A stretch of DNA of 64,000 bases from Pseudanabaena sp. ABRG5-3. GTDB taxonomy: Bacteria; Cyanobacteriota; Cyanobacteriia; Pseudanabaenales; Pseudanabaenaceae. Under the pieces are notes generated by a model. The model saw nothing but the letters and a program-made list of their open reading frames with translations. It was not told the origin of the DNA and ran no database searches. The position numbers were made by a program, and so were the translations under genes. Every line of letters begins with the position of its first letter. The stretch's first letter is position 1. Below, piece after piece: positions 54,475-62,783 of this stretch. Where the stretch lies: NCBI RefSeq assembly GCF_003967015.1, contig NZ_AP017560.1, forward strand, positions 558,001 through 622,000, read 5' to 3'.

Positions 54475-55791
54475 TTAACGATAGTTTTGATCTTGAATCA
54501 TGGCAATTCTGGCAGCCTTATCCATGCCGTATTTAGGGTTACAGAACCGATTTAGTTGTCCCTCAAAATAATGGCGATTGGCTAAGAGATGTTTGGGATT
54601 AGGATCATCAAGGGGATAGAGAAACGCGGCTCTACCTGCCTGAATTACGGCTGAAGTAACGTTGTACATCGATCGCTGAAAACTCACTGCCAATTGAATC
54701 AAGGTGTCATCTTCACCACGACAAAATTGCTTGTAATAGTCCACAAGGTACTGAGGCAGGAAGTGGTACATATCCTGATGTAACAATGTTGGTGGAATCC
54801 CTGCTGAACCTACGGGGAATTTGTCCGCATATAAAATCCCATAGTGGAAATCATTCTGATCCTTAGGAATTTCATTTGCCTGAGCATTGTAGGACTTTGT
54901 ACCACGGAAGGGTGAAGTGCGATAAAACACTGCCTCGACATAGGGAAATGCTGCTTCGTAGAGCCAAGTGAATCCCTTAGATTTGGGGACAATATCCAAC
55001 CATTCCCCACTAATATTGACGCGATGATAAATAGGACGACCTGCGATCGCAAAAATCCCATTTACCAAGAAGTTCATCGCATCGGGTACACCTTTAAATC
55101 CGCCTTCATCGTAAATATCGGACATCTCGAAGAATACGGGAGCCATGATTTCCCAGAACAGACCTAAAACTGAGGTCATGGTTGCTTGGCGGCATTGCTC
55201 TAAAAATAGTTCAGGAAAGAGCTTATATAGTCCCAACATGATTGGATTGTTTTTGAAATAAGCCCGAATGGCGCGATCGGCATTCTGACGATATTCTTCC
55301 GAATCCATATAAGGCTCTAGTTCACCACCCATGTTGCGATGCCAAAACATAGCCCGCATACATTCTTCGGCAAACTCCATGTTGATGCGATCGTGATAGA
55401 GGTGATGGAAGAGTTTAGGAATCTTGGCGTTTAGTTCTCCCTTAGACATAAACTCTAACAACTCAGGATGAGCTGTTGCCTCACCACGCCAAAAGCGCCA
55501 ATCAGCATCATCACCTGCATAGTGGTTGCGTAAATCGAGATATTCCTGAGGCAAGAAGTACTTAAATGCAGGAAGCGGCTCTAGAAATACCTGCTCCGCT
55601 ATGTAGAGCAAATCGCGCCAATAGAAATCCATCGGTACGGCGTAAGCCTTGTAGAGTCCGATTATTTGCATTAGATTTTCGGGCGTGTCAGGTAGCATGG
55701 AGCCACCTGCTTCTAGACGATGGATGACATCAGCATAGGGATGGGTCGATGGAGGTAGTTTTGTGGTTGGTGGGACTAAAGTAGCTGTCAT
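54475..55791 (-). CDS. cupA: CO2 hydration protein CupA (ChpY)
   Basis: This 438-residue cytoplasmic-side subunit of the NDH-1MS complex hydrates CO2 to bicarbonate in the thylakoid. The strongly conserved N-terminus HPYADVIHRLEAGGSMLPD and the AVPMDFYWRDLLYIAEQVFL segment are typical of CupA/CupB. The length favours CupA over the shorter CupB. A good ribosome site (AGGAAAG) lies before the ATG. It follows ndhD3 by 78 bases. The CO2-induced operon order ndhF3-ndhD3-cupA-cupS is preserved. Confidence 0.92.
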   Translation of the reverse strand: MTATLVPPTTKLPPSTHPYADVIHRLEAGGSMLPDTPENLMQIIGLYKAYAVPMDFYWRDLLYIAEQVFLEPLPAFKYFLPQEYLDLRNHYAGDDADWRFWRGEATAHPELLEFMSKGELNAKIPKLFHHLYHDRINMEFAEECMRAMFWHRNMGGELEPYMDSEEYRQNADRAIRAYFKNNPIMLGLYKLFPELFLEQCRQATMTSVLGLFWEIMAPVFFEMSDIYDEGGFKGVPDAMNFLVNGIFAIAGRPIYHRVNISGEWLDIVPKSKGFTWLYEAAFPYVEAVFYRTSPFRGTKSYNAQANEIPKDQNDFHYGILYADKFPVGSAGIPPTLLHQDMYHFLPQYLVDYYKQFCRGEDDTLIQLAVSFQRSMYNVTSAVIQAGRAAFLYPLDDPNPKHLLANRHYFEGQLNRFCNPKYGMDKAARIAMIQDQNYR

Positions 55792-55869
55792 AGTTTTATC
55801 TTTCCTGTATTAAATAGAGCGCTATGCAATTGCGACCTAGAAGCTAATTACGGTAAATTAGTGCGTTAA

Positions 55870-57387
55870 TTAATTTTTGATTAGAGGAGATGCCAGAGAC
55901 TGGGTTAGATTTTGGGAAACAAGGATTTTACTTTCTGCTTGCTCAGCAATCTTGACGGTTGCCTTTTCGCTCCATTTAACTAGCCATACGGGCTGAACTC
56001 CTAGGAAGATAATCACTCCAGTTAAAATCAAGGCTGGTAACTGTTCGAGACCACTGACTTTGGGATAGTAGGCTGTAGCATTGTCCAATTTGCCAAAACA
56101 GGTGCGATTGAGCAAAATCACGAAATACACAGCCGTTAAACCAGTGCCAATGATCGAGAAGATCGTCGGAATCGGGAATTTTGTAAAAGTACCTTGGAAA
56201 ACTAGAAACTCAGCAATAAATCCAACTAGTCCGGGGATACCAGCACTTGCCATCCCACCGAGGATCAATAAAGCACTTGTAGTTGGCAGACCACGTAAGG
56301 GATTGAGCAATCCGTTGAGCACATCTAAATCTCTTGTGCCAACTTTTTCTTCAATCACACCAACGAGGTAGAACAACAGTGCGAGAACTAAGCCGTGGCT
56401 TACCATCTGACCAATGCCACCGATTAGGCTCAGAGGTGTGGCGGCAGCCGCAGCCAAGAGAATATAACTCATGTGACCGATCGAGCTATAGGCTACCATC
56501 CGTTTGAGATCTCTTTGGGAGATCGCCACCATTGCGCCATACAACACGCCTAAACCCGCCCAGATCGCAATATAGGGAGCGAGGATTGCCCAAGCATCGG
56601 GGAATAGACCTACACAAAAACGGAATAGACCGTAGGTTCCTAGTTTCGCAACGATACCACCAAGCATCATTACTGTTGGAGTTGCTGATTCCACATAGGT
56701 GTCAGGCAGCCAACTGTGGAAAGGCACAAAGGGAGCCTTGATACTAAATCCTAATAGTAGAACTACTAGCAAAGTAATCTGCACTTCTAAAGGCAAGGAA
56801 AGGGTTTGTAGGGTGGAATAGTCAAAGATTGGTCTGGGATTAGCGGTGAGCCAACCTAAAGCCAAGAAGCCAACTAATACGAGTATGCCTGAGACTGCGG
56901 TGAAGATGAGAAACTTCATTGCAGCATAGCCACGCTGTGCGCCTCCCCAAACGGCAATGATTAGATAGAGGGGAATTAATACTAATTCATAGAAGAGAAC
57001 GAACAGAAGGGTGTTAGTTGAGAGCATTGCTCCGCTTACGCCTGCATGGATGAGCAGCATTAACACTTGGAAAAGCTTGAAGCGCTCTTTGATTTGGTTT
57101 TCGCAAAAACAAATAATCAACCAAGTGAGTAATCCATTGAGGACAACTAGAGGCAAGGACAGTCCATCGACACCAAGGCTATAGTTTAAGCCAAGGTTTT
57201 CGAGCCAAGGTAGATTCTCGGATAGTTGGAAAGCAGCGAGATTGGTATCAAATTGCTTTAAAAGTATCACATCGAGGATGAGGATGGCACTTGCTACGAT
57301 AATTGCGCCTTTTTTTGATTGATTTTGGGGTAGCAAGGCGATCGCTAAAGCACCAATTACTGGTAGCCAAATTAACGCACTAAGCAT
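55870..57387 (-). CDS. ndhD3: NAD(P)H-quinone oxidoreductase subunit 4, NdhD3 type
   Basis: This 505-residue protein has about 14 hydrophobic helices and is a proton-channel subunit of NDH-1. The motifs FYELVLIPLYLIIAVWG, PFVPFHSWLPDTYVESATPTVMM and KRMVAYSSIGHMSYIL carry the conserved Glu, Lys and His of the channel. The frame is open from 57462 inside ndhF3, but MLSALIWLPVIG at ATG 57387, with a ribosome site AAGTGGA, is the normal NdhD start. Assignment as D3 rests on the neighbouring cupA. Confidence 0.93.
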   Translation of the reverse strand: MLSALIWLPVIGALAIALLPQNQSKKGAIIVASAILILDVILLKQFDTNLAAFQLSENLPWLENLGLNYSLGVDGLSLPLVVLNGLLTWLIICFCENQIKERFKLFQVLMLLIHAGVSGAMLSTNTLLFVLFYELVLIPLYLIIAVWGGAQRGYAAMKFLIFTAVSGILVLVGFLALGWLTANPRPIFDYSTLQTLSLPLEVQITLLVVLLLGFSIKAPFVPFHSWLPDTYVESATPTVMMLGGIVAKLGTYGLFRFCVGLFPDAWAILAPYIAIWAGLGVLYGAMVAISQRDLKRMVAYSSIGHMSYILLAAAAATPLSLIGGIGQMVSHGLVLALLFYLVGVIEEKVGTRDLDVLNGLLNPLRGLPTTSALLILGGMASAGIPGLVGFIAEFLVFQGTFTKFPIPTIFSIIGTGLTAVYFVILLNRTCFGKLDNATAYYPKVSGLEQLPALILTGVIIFLGVQPVWLVKWSEKATVKIAEQAESKILVSQNLTQSLASPLIKN

Positions 57388-57415
57388 AGTTTTATGTCCA
57401 CTTAAAGATCCAGAT

Positions 57416-59251
57416 TTACAGAGTCTGATTGAATAGCAACAACAGGAGAACGCCAATACCAACCATGATCGTTAGCGTATAGAGCTGTAACTGTCCAAAG
57501 GTGCTGTAACGTAGGTTTTGGCCGCTAAATAGAGTAGCTAGACCAAAGAGATTGCCAACTCCATCAACGAAGAAGCGATCAAACCAATACATCGCATGGG
57601 AGACGCTATCTACCAGTCCCACAATTGTGACTTTATAGAGTTTGGATGTGTAGAAGTCGTAGGCAAAGAAGTTTTGTAGATCCTGCCAAGGAAGTTGAAT
57701 TGGCTTGCTGACTTTCTCATTGAGATAGAGATATGCACCTGCGGCTAGTCCTATGCTACTTGAGCCTAGGAGAATTAAAGATTCAGGTTTCAAGATGATT
57801 GCTAAATCGGGAATAACGCCCCAAGCTGTCAGCATCTGAGGAGTATGTAAAACAATGCCTGCCAAAATGGTCATTGGTAGAACAATTAGCCATAGTGGCT
57901 CTACGGATCTTTCGGTCATTTGCTTGGGTTGACCACCCCAAATCAGTCCGAATACACGCATTAAACTGAAGCCAATCAGTGCATTAATCAATAGTAAGAG
58001 TTCGGCTAGGGCGATGTTTTTGTCCCAAAGTTCAGAAATCAAATCTAGCATTGCCCAGAAACCACCAAAGGGGGGAAACGCGATCAAGGCAAGGGTTCCT
58101 ACTAAGAAGCACAAGCCAGAGATGGGGCGACGCTTCCATAGTCCACCAATCAAGGAGAGGTCTTGGGTAACTGTGTTAGAAATGATGCTACCAATGGACA
58201 TCAATAGTAGGGCGATCGCTAAGGCATGAGACAAAATCAATGTATAGGCGCTGTGGATATCATTTACACCAACGGAGACAAAGATTAGTCCCATAAATGC
58301 GCTGGTCAAATAAGACAGCGATCGCTTGATATCAATTTGAGCAATGGAGATTAAGACTGTTCCGAGGGCAGTCGCTGCACCAATGGCGATCACTACCTGC
58401 TGAGTTAAAGGGGATATGGCAATGAGCGGCTGAAGTTTGATTAATACCCAAGCACCTGTTGCTACAACTACGGAATTACGCAGGATGGTGCTAGGTAAAG
58501 GTCCTTCCATCGCTTCGTCGAGCCAAAGATGTAAAGGAAATTGGGCGCATTTACCCATAGGACCAACAATCAAAGCGAGGGTCACGAGAGAAATAGTCGT
58601 CGGATTAATATCGGTAGTCTTTGCCCATTCCGCTAGTTCGGTAAAGTTCCAAGTACCAGTGAGGGGCAATAAACCAACTACACCCATCAACAGGAATAAG
58701 TCGCCAACACGCTTAGTTAAGAAGGCATCCCTTGCACCAGTAACTACGAGGGATTGGTTATACCAAATACCAACCAGCAAGTAGGTTCCTAAGGTCAGGA
58801 TTTCAAGAATGACATAGCTGAAGAAGAGGGAGTCACACAGAACAAGAGAACACATCCCTGCTTCAAAGAGTGCGAGTAAAGCAAAGAATCTGCCCCAGCC
58901 CCAATCCATTTCCATATAGCCCACTGCATAGATCTGGGCGAGGAGATTGATGCCCGCAATCAAGACGATCGCGCCAATATTCAGGTCAGAAATCTGGAGG
59001 TCAATGGTAAAGTTTAGCCCTCCTACTGCTAACCAAGAAGAGGATAGTGAGTATGCTGGCTGTCCCCAAGCTACGGTCAAGGCGGCGATCGCATGAACCA
59101 AGGAGAAGAAGGTCATCAAGATATTGACGTAGCCTGCTGGTCTTGGTCCCGTTTTGCGGGTAATCGCGGGAAACCAGATGATCGATAGCATCGCTCCTAT
59201 CAGGGAATAGCAGGGAATCAGCCAGATCGTGTCCAGCCAGTTATTTATCAT
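57416..59251 (-). CDS. ndhF3: NAD(P)H-quinone oxidoreductase subunit 5, NdhF3 type
   Basis: This 611-residue protein has about 15 hydrophobic helices and is the distal antiporter-like subunit of NDH-1. The conserved GPMGKCAQFPLHLWLDEAMEGPLPSTIL and KRSLSYLTSAFMGL segments hold channel residues. The C-terminal QNFFAYDFYTSKLY helix region leads to the lateral arm. It is the first gene of the CO2-uptake operon. Type 3 is inferred from the cupA and cupS genes downstream. Confidence 0.93.
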   Translation of the reverse strand: MINNWLDTIWLIPCYSLIGAMLSIIWFPAITRKTGPRPAGYVNILMTFFSLVHAIAALTVAWGQPAYSLSSSWLAVGGLNFTIDLQISDLNIGAIVLIAGINLLAQIYAVGYMEMDWGWGRFFALLALFEAGMCSLVLCDSLFFSYVILEILTLGTYLLVGIWYNQSLVVTGARDAFLTKRVGDLFLLMGVVGLLPLTGTWNFTELAEWAKTTDINPTTISLVTLALIVGPMGKCAQFPLHLWLDEAMEGPLPSTILRNSVVVATGAWVLIKLQPLIAISPLTQQVVIAIGAATALGTVLISIAQIDIKRSLSYLTSAFMGLIFVSVGVNDIHSAYTLILSHALAIALLLMSIGSIISNTVTQDLSLIGGLWKRRPISGLCFLVGTLALIAFPPFGGFWAMLDLISELWDKNIALAELLLLINALIGFSLMRVFGLIWGGQPKQMTERSVEPLWLIVLPMTILAGIVLHTPQMLTAWGVIPDLAIILKPESLILLGSSSIGLAAGAYLYLNEKVSKPIQLPWQDLQNFFAYDFYTSKLYKVTIVGLVDSVSHAMYWFDRFFVDGVGNLFGLATLFSGQNLRYSTFGQLQLYTLTIMVGIGVLLLLLFNQTL

Positions 59252-59589
59252 ATAAACTCTATTTATTTACAAAAAACCATAATTAAATTTCTATGATTAT
59301 TGCAAAGATATCTCTAAATGAAAATACCCAGTATCATCATTATTTTTCTATGGTTACTATAAGATATAGATTTGGATCGTATTTTTTAGTAGTTTTTTAG
59401 CATTACTCTGCTATGGCATCAACTGTAAGCTAAAGTCCCCAAATCTTTGCTAGGACTTGATTAGCAGCATACTTTAGTCTTGTTCCTAATCGGCTTATTG
59501 GGGCAAATATTGGAGTAATCAGTTAAGTTTCATAAGTACTGATTATGATAGGGTTTAGAAATTGATCCTAATTTGTGGGTTCTTGGCTT
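59252..59589. promoter_or_regulatory. Intergenic region, promoter of ndhF3-ndhD3-cupA-cupS
   Basis: No gene lies in this gap of about 338 bases between divergent starts. The dyad CTATA-AGA-TATAG (59357-59369), with CTATGGTTAC next to it, is AT-rich and could be a site for a LysR-type regulator such as NdhR/CcmR, which controls this operon in other cyanobacteria. I did not find a match to a published site. A -10-like TATAGT occurs on the minus strand in the same place, implying a leader of about 100 bases. Confidence 0.4.
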
Positions 59590-60129
59590 ATGGTTTCAAC
59601 TGCCCTGCAACCAGTCACCTTGTCTGAGTTTATGCAACTTCACAACATCGAAGAATCTCCAGCTTGGGAACTACTCAATGGACAAGTCTTGCAGAAGCCA
59701 ATGCCAACTTTCTATCACAGCCTTTTGCAGAAATATCTAGTCAGAGCGATCGACAATGCTAATAGTGTCTATGAAGCTTTCCCAGAACTGCGCTGTATCT
59801 TGAGTCAAAACTCTGTTGTTCCAGATATTACGATCATCCATCATAGTCGTATACCTTTAGGAAACCAGCCAATTCAGGGAGCGCCAGATTGGATCATTGA
59901 GATTCTTTCAATAGATCAAAGCGTAACTAAATTAATCTCTAAAATTCAGGCTTGTCTTGCCGAAGGTACACAACTTGGTTGGTTAATTGACATCCAAGAA
60001 GAGGTAATTATGGTCTTTGTACCCAATCAGCCTTTACTACTGGCTAGAGCGGATATGGCTTTAACAGTTTTAGATGAGATAGCTTTACAGCTTACGCCCA
60101 ATCAAGTTTTTGGCTGGTTAAAACGCTAA
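59590..60129 (+). CDS. Uma2 family (DUF820) protein, divergent
   Basis: This 179-residue protein has the Uma2 layout: VTLSEFMQL start, WELLNGQVLQKP strand, SVVPDITIIH and DWIIEILSIDQS, then GTQLGWLIDIQEEVIMVF. The canonical VEVLSPS is here IEILSID, and the following acidic/lysine residues differ from the copy at 24633, so activity is uncertain. The frame is open from a GTG at 59575; ATG 59590 is preferred. Its TAA stop is in the palindrome shared with the convergent SUI1 gene. Confidence 0.8.
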   Translation: MVSTALQPVTLSEFMQLHNIEESPAWELLNGQVLQKPMPTFYHSLLQKYLVRAIDNANSVYEAFPELRCILSQNSVVPDITIIHHSRIPLGNQPIQGAPDWIIEILSIDQSVTKLISKIQACLAEGTQLGWLIDIQEEVIMVFVPNQPLLLARADMALTVLDEIALQLTPNQVFGWLKR

Positions 60130-60163
60130 CAAGGAGAGGTCGCGGCGCGACTTCTCCTTGTTA
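60127..60163. terminator. Bidirectional terminator-like palindrome containing both stop codons
   Basis: Seventeen-base arms (TAACAAGGAGAGGTCGC and complement, one mismatch) enclose the triloop GGC flanked by GC. The TAA at one end is the stop of the Uma2 gene. The TAA read from the other end is the stop of the SUI1 gene. Confidence 0.85.
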
Positions 60164-60490
60164 TTTGCCGCCGCTTACTTTGGCTTTGTAGCCTAAACTT
60201 AGCAAGATTTGTAATATTTTCTGAGCGCAATCGCCTTGGATCTCGATCGCTTGATCTTTTGCTGTGCCACCTGCACCACACTGATTTTTTAATTGCTTGG
60301 TGAGTTTGTTTAAATTCTCAGGCGTAGTTTGAAAGCCTGTCACTTCAGTCACAGTTTTACCACCACGACCTCGGCGAGTGGCTTGAATGCGAATATTTTG
60401 CTGCTGCGGTGGCAAATCAACCACATTATTATCGGCATCGTCTTCTTCTGGTGTGCCGAATTCTCGATAAACTACACGATTTTTGGTCAT
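60161..60490 (-). CDS. SUI1/eIF1-like translation initiation factor (YciH family)
   Basis: This 109-residue protein has the SUI1 fold pattern from residue about 32: IRIQATRRGRGGKTVTEVTGF, then KQLKNQCGAGGTAKDQAIEIQGD and LGYKAKVSGGK at the C-terminus. The first 30 residues are acidic and probably flexible. In bacteria the family checks start-codon selection in some settings; its role in cyanobacteria is not settled. It lies 47 bp downstream of the coiled-coil gene on the same strand. Confidence 0.9.
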   Translation of the reverse strand: MTKNRVVYREFGTPEEDDADNNVVDLPPQQQNIRIQATRRGRGGKTVTEVTGFQTTPENLNKLTKQLKNQCGAGGTAKDQAIEIQGDCAQKILQILLSLGYKAKVSGGK

Positions 60491-60503
60491 AGCTTTTTCT
60501 ATA

Positions 60504-60545
60504 AATCATAGTAAAAAATGGCTTAAGCCATTTTTTACTATGATT
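60504..60545. repeat. Perfect 42-base palindrome without loop
   Basis: AATCATAGTAAAAAATGGCT and its complement meet directly at the centre (GGCTTAAGCC). It spans the gap between the SUI1 start and the stop of the coiled-coil gene (TAG at 60540-60538), so the stop is inside it. Confidence 0.85.
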
Positions 60546-61146
60546 CTGTCCATGCAGATCGCCATGCTAACTCGGCTTCAGCGATCGTCTTTTGTTGATG
60601 TTTTTTGGCTAACTCATTTTGTAAATGCGCTAGTCTTGCTGATAAAACGCGCATTTCGCCACGACAGGACATTACATTGCGATCGGTAAACTCAATTTCG
60701 GCAAGACGAATGGTCATCTGAGGCGTTTTATCGTCTTGAGCCTTGGGGTCTGAGGCATTTAAAACTTTATGCTCGACTAAAAGCTGGTTTAGGGTCTCGA
60801 TGCTTTCGTTGAGGAGTTTACTGAGGAGGTTATCGAGATTTTCTTGATTGGTGCGACTGTCATGATCGCATTCTTCAAGGGTCTTTTGCATCTGATCGCA
60901 GAGAGCCTGAATCGTTTTGCGTAGAGATGCTTGCAGTTTCTGCCGCTCTGATAGAGATAGCGCTAGAAATGCGTCAGGACATTTTTGGGTACAAAAACTA
61001 AAGACGGTGAGCAAAATTTGTTGCTGCACGGCTTTGGCGATCGTCTGCGAGTACTCTAGATGAATGACATCGATGCGACTGATCACATCAGCGATCGACT
61101 GTTGGATATTTTGAATATCTTTATCAATACGCACCAGCATCGTCAT
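60538..61146 (-). CDS. Hypothetical coiled-coil protein
   Basis: This 202-residue protein is almost entirely helical with heptad-like runs (IDKDIQNIQQSIADVISRI, SERQKLQASLRKTIQALC, LSARLAHLQNELAKKHQQ). A CRGEMRVLSARLA segment and CTQKCPDAF carry three cysteines. No domain is recognised and there are no membrane segments. Starts at codon 1 or 3 are both possible. It may form an operon with the SUI1 gene. Confidence 0.6.
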   Translation of the reverse strand: MTMLVRIDKDIQNIQQSIADVISRIDVIHLEYSQTIAKAVQQQILLTVFSFCTQKCPDAFLALSLSERQKLQASLRKTIQALCDQMQKTLEECDHDSRTNQENLDNLLSKLLNESIETLNQLLVEHKVLNASDPKAQDDKTPQMTIRLAEIEFTDRNVMSCRGEMRVLSARLAHLQNELAKKHQQKTIAEAELAWRSAWTES

Positions 61147-61185
61147 AATTCACAGCTCAAAAATGCACAGTAGATGCACAGTATT

Positions 61186-61290
61186 TATAGCGGTTGTTAT
61201 TTCGCATCAGGCAAAGTAACAACTCAAAAACCTTACTGAGATTGATTTTTTGTTTTCAAATGAGCATATGCTCATTTGAAAACTGCTATA
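61186..61290. repeat. MITE-like element with TATAGC ends
   Basis: The left end TATAGCGGTTGTTA and right end AACTGCTATA are inverted. A perfect 30-base palindrome TTTTCAAATGAGCAT plus complement lies near the right end. The left terminus resembles the right terminus of the element that ends at 53770. It lies between tsf and the coiled-coil gene. Confidence 0.75.
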
Positions 61291-61332
61291 GCTAAGAGGC
61301 TGGATATTGCATAACACTCAACCTCTTAAACT

Positions 61333-62052
61333 TTATTTCTTTTTCTTCTTGTCGTCCTTTTTGTCTTTTTTAGGCTCTTCAGCAGGAGCTTCCGCTACAG
61401 GAGCAGGAGATTCTACTACAGGAGCAGGGGCTTCAGGAGCTTCAGTAGCAATTTCTTCGCCAACTACGAAACGCACAAAGCGACGCACCTTAACGTTTTC
61501 GCTGAGTTTAGCACCAGTTTGCTTAACCAACTCGTCAACGGTAATGCTTTGATCTTTGATATATGGCTGATCGAGTAAGCACAATTCTTTGAGGCGCTTT
61601 TCGATACGACCAAGTACAATTTTGTCGCGAATGGCGGCGGGTTTGCTAGCAAGGTCGTCTTTCCCTGCTTCAATTTGCTTTTCTTTTTCGACAAACTCGG
61701 CAGGAATATCAGCTACGCTGACGTATTCTACGTTGGGGCTAGCAGCAATTTGCTTAGCTACGCTGTCAGCTAGGTCTTTAAGTTCTTCACGACGGGCTAC
61801 GAAGTCGGTTTCGCAGTTAACTTCGACTAGCACACCAATACGGCTACCAAAGTGAATATAACTATGAACGATGCCTTCTGTGGCAGCACGGCTTGCTTTT
61901 TTGACCGCAGAGGCTAGCCCTTTTTGTCTGAGGTATTCGGTAGCTTTAGTGAAATCGCCTTCAGAATCAACGAGAGCTGCTTTACAGTCTTTGATACCTG
62001 CACCAGTTCTGGCGCGTAGTTCTTGAATTTGTTGGGTTGTAATGTCTGCCAT
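61333..62052 (-). CDS. tsf: Translation elongation factor Ts
   Basis: This 239-residue guanine-exchange factor for EF-Tu has the N-terminal UBA-like [22 protein letters not shown], then [18 protein letters not shown] and the [13 protein letters not shown] core ending near residue 200. The last 40 residues are a Pro/Ala/Glu and Lys-rich tail, as in other cyanobacterial EF-Ts. The rpsB gene, often directly upstream, is absent: the next gene on this strand is a gamma-glutamylcyclotransferase-like gene 131 bp away. Confidence 0.95.
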   Translation of the reverse strand: MADITTQQIQELRARTGAGIKDCKAALVDSEGDFTKATEYLRQKGLASAVKKASRAATEGIVHSYIHFGSRIGVLVEVNCETDFVARREELKDLADSVAKQIAASPNVEYVSVADIPAEFVEKEKQIEAGKDDLASKPAAIRDKIVLGRIEKRLKELCLLDQPYIKDQSITVDELVKQTGAKLSENVKVRRFVRFVVGEEIATEAPEAPAPVVESPAPVAEAPAEEPKKDKKDDKKKKK

Positions 62053-62183
62053 ATTAATAAGCTTGTTTTGGGATCTCTAGGGCAACATTTCGAGGAGCTT
62101 GGAGTTTTGCTCGTTGCCGAAAATATCTCTAAAATGTTGTTTGCAGTACTCTAAGTTATCACAATTCCGTGTACACAAGGTTT

Positions 62184-62639
62184 TCAAAATTTGGGGCGAT
62201 CGCCTGAAAAATTACTCCACCATCCATCAGTCTGAGCAATGCCTGCAAATTTGATTACCTGTTCTTTGGTCATTAAGTAAGCCCATGCCAATCCTAGAGA
62301 ACTTCCTGCTAGATCAAAAGTTTCTATCTTTTGGCGATCATATAAATTTTCAGATAAATTTTCAGAAGTAGCCCGATCGCTTTGATAGTCTTCTAGATCA
62401 TCCATAGCTTCTAAAATAATGTCATCGGGAAATGTAAGCAAATATCCATATACTTGCTTATTACCGATGGTCATCGCAGGATAACCCATCGGCAGAGCAA
62501 ATAATTCACCATAGGCGATCGCCTGTTGCTGAGTGATTACTTGACCAGCACAATATTTGTCATAGTTAGCTTCGTTAGGCTTGAGCGTGCCATAGACAAA
62601 GACATGGCATTGGTCAGGGCTTGGGCTATTTTCTGTCAT
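62184..62639 (-). CDS. Gamma-glutamylcyclotransferase-like (AIG2/GGCT) protein
   Basis: This 151-residue protein has the start FVYGTLKPNEANY, the YGELFALPMGYPAM segment, a YGYLLTFPDDIILEAMDDLEDYQ segment with the conserved Glu, and AWAYLMTK near the end. The family releases 5-oxoproline from gamma-glutamyl peptides or amines. It is preceded by an unrelated divergent gene and followed by tsf. Confidence 0.88.
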   Translation of the reverse strand: MTENSPSPDQCHVFVYGTLKPNEANYDKYCAGQVITQQQAIAYGELFALPMGYPAMTIGNKQVYGYLLTFPDDIILEAMDDLEDYQSDRATSENLSENLYDRQKIETFDLAGSSLGLAWAYLMTKEQVIKFAGIAQTDGWWSNFSGDRPKF

Positions 62640-62783
62640 GATTCCATCATAATATTTTTATATTTATGGATTGAGCGAAGTCGAAACTCGCTTCTACTTT
62701 ATGCTGATGCGATCGCCCCTACATCAGAGCTAACATAGAATGTAGTCGCCGTCCAGAAGATTAGCAATAGGAAACCAGCATCG

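Noticed and set aside
57388-57462. N-terminal extension of NdhD3 into ndhF3
   Set aside because: It is cysteine-rich and unlike NdhD. The normal start MLSALIWLP is at 57387.
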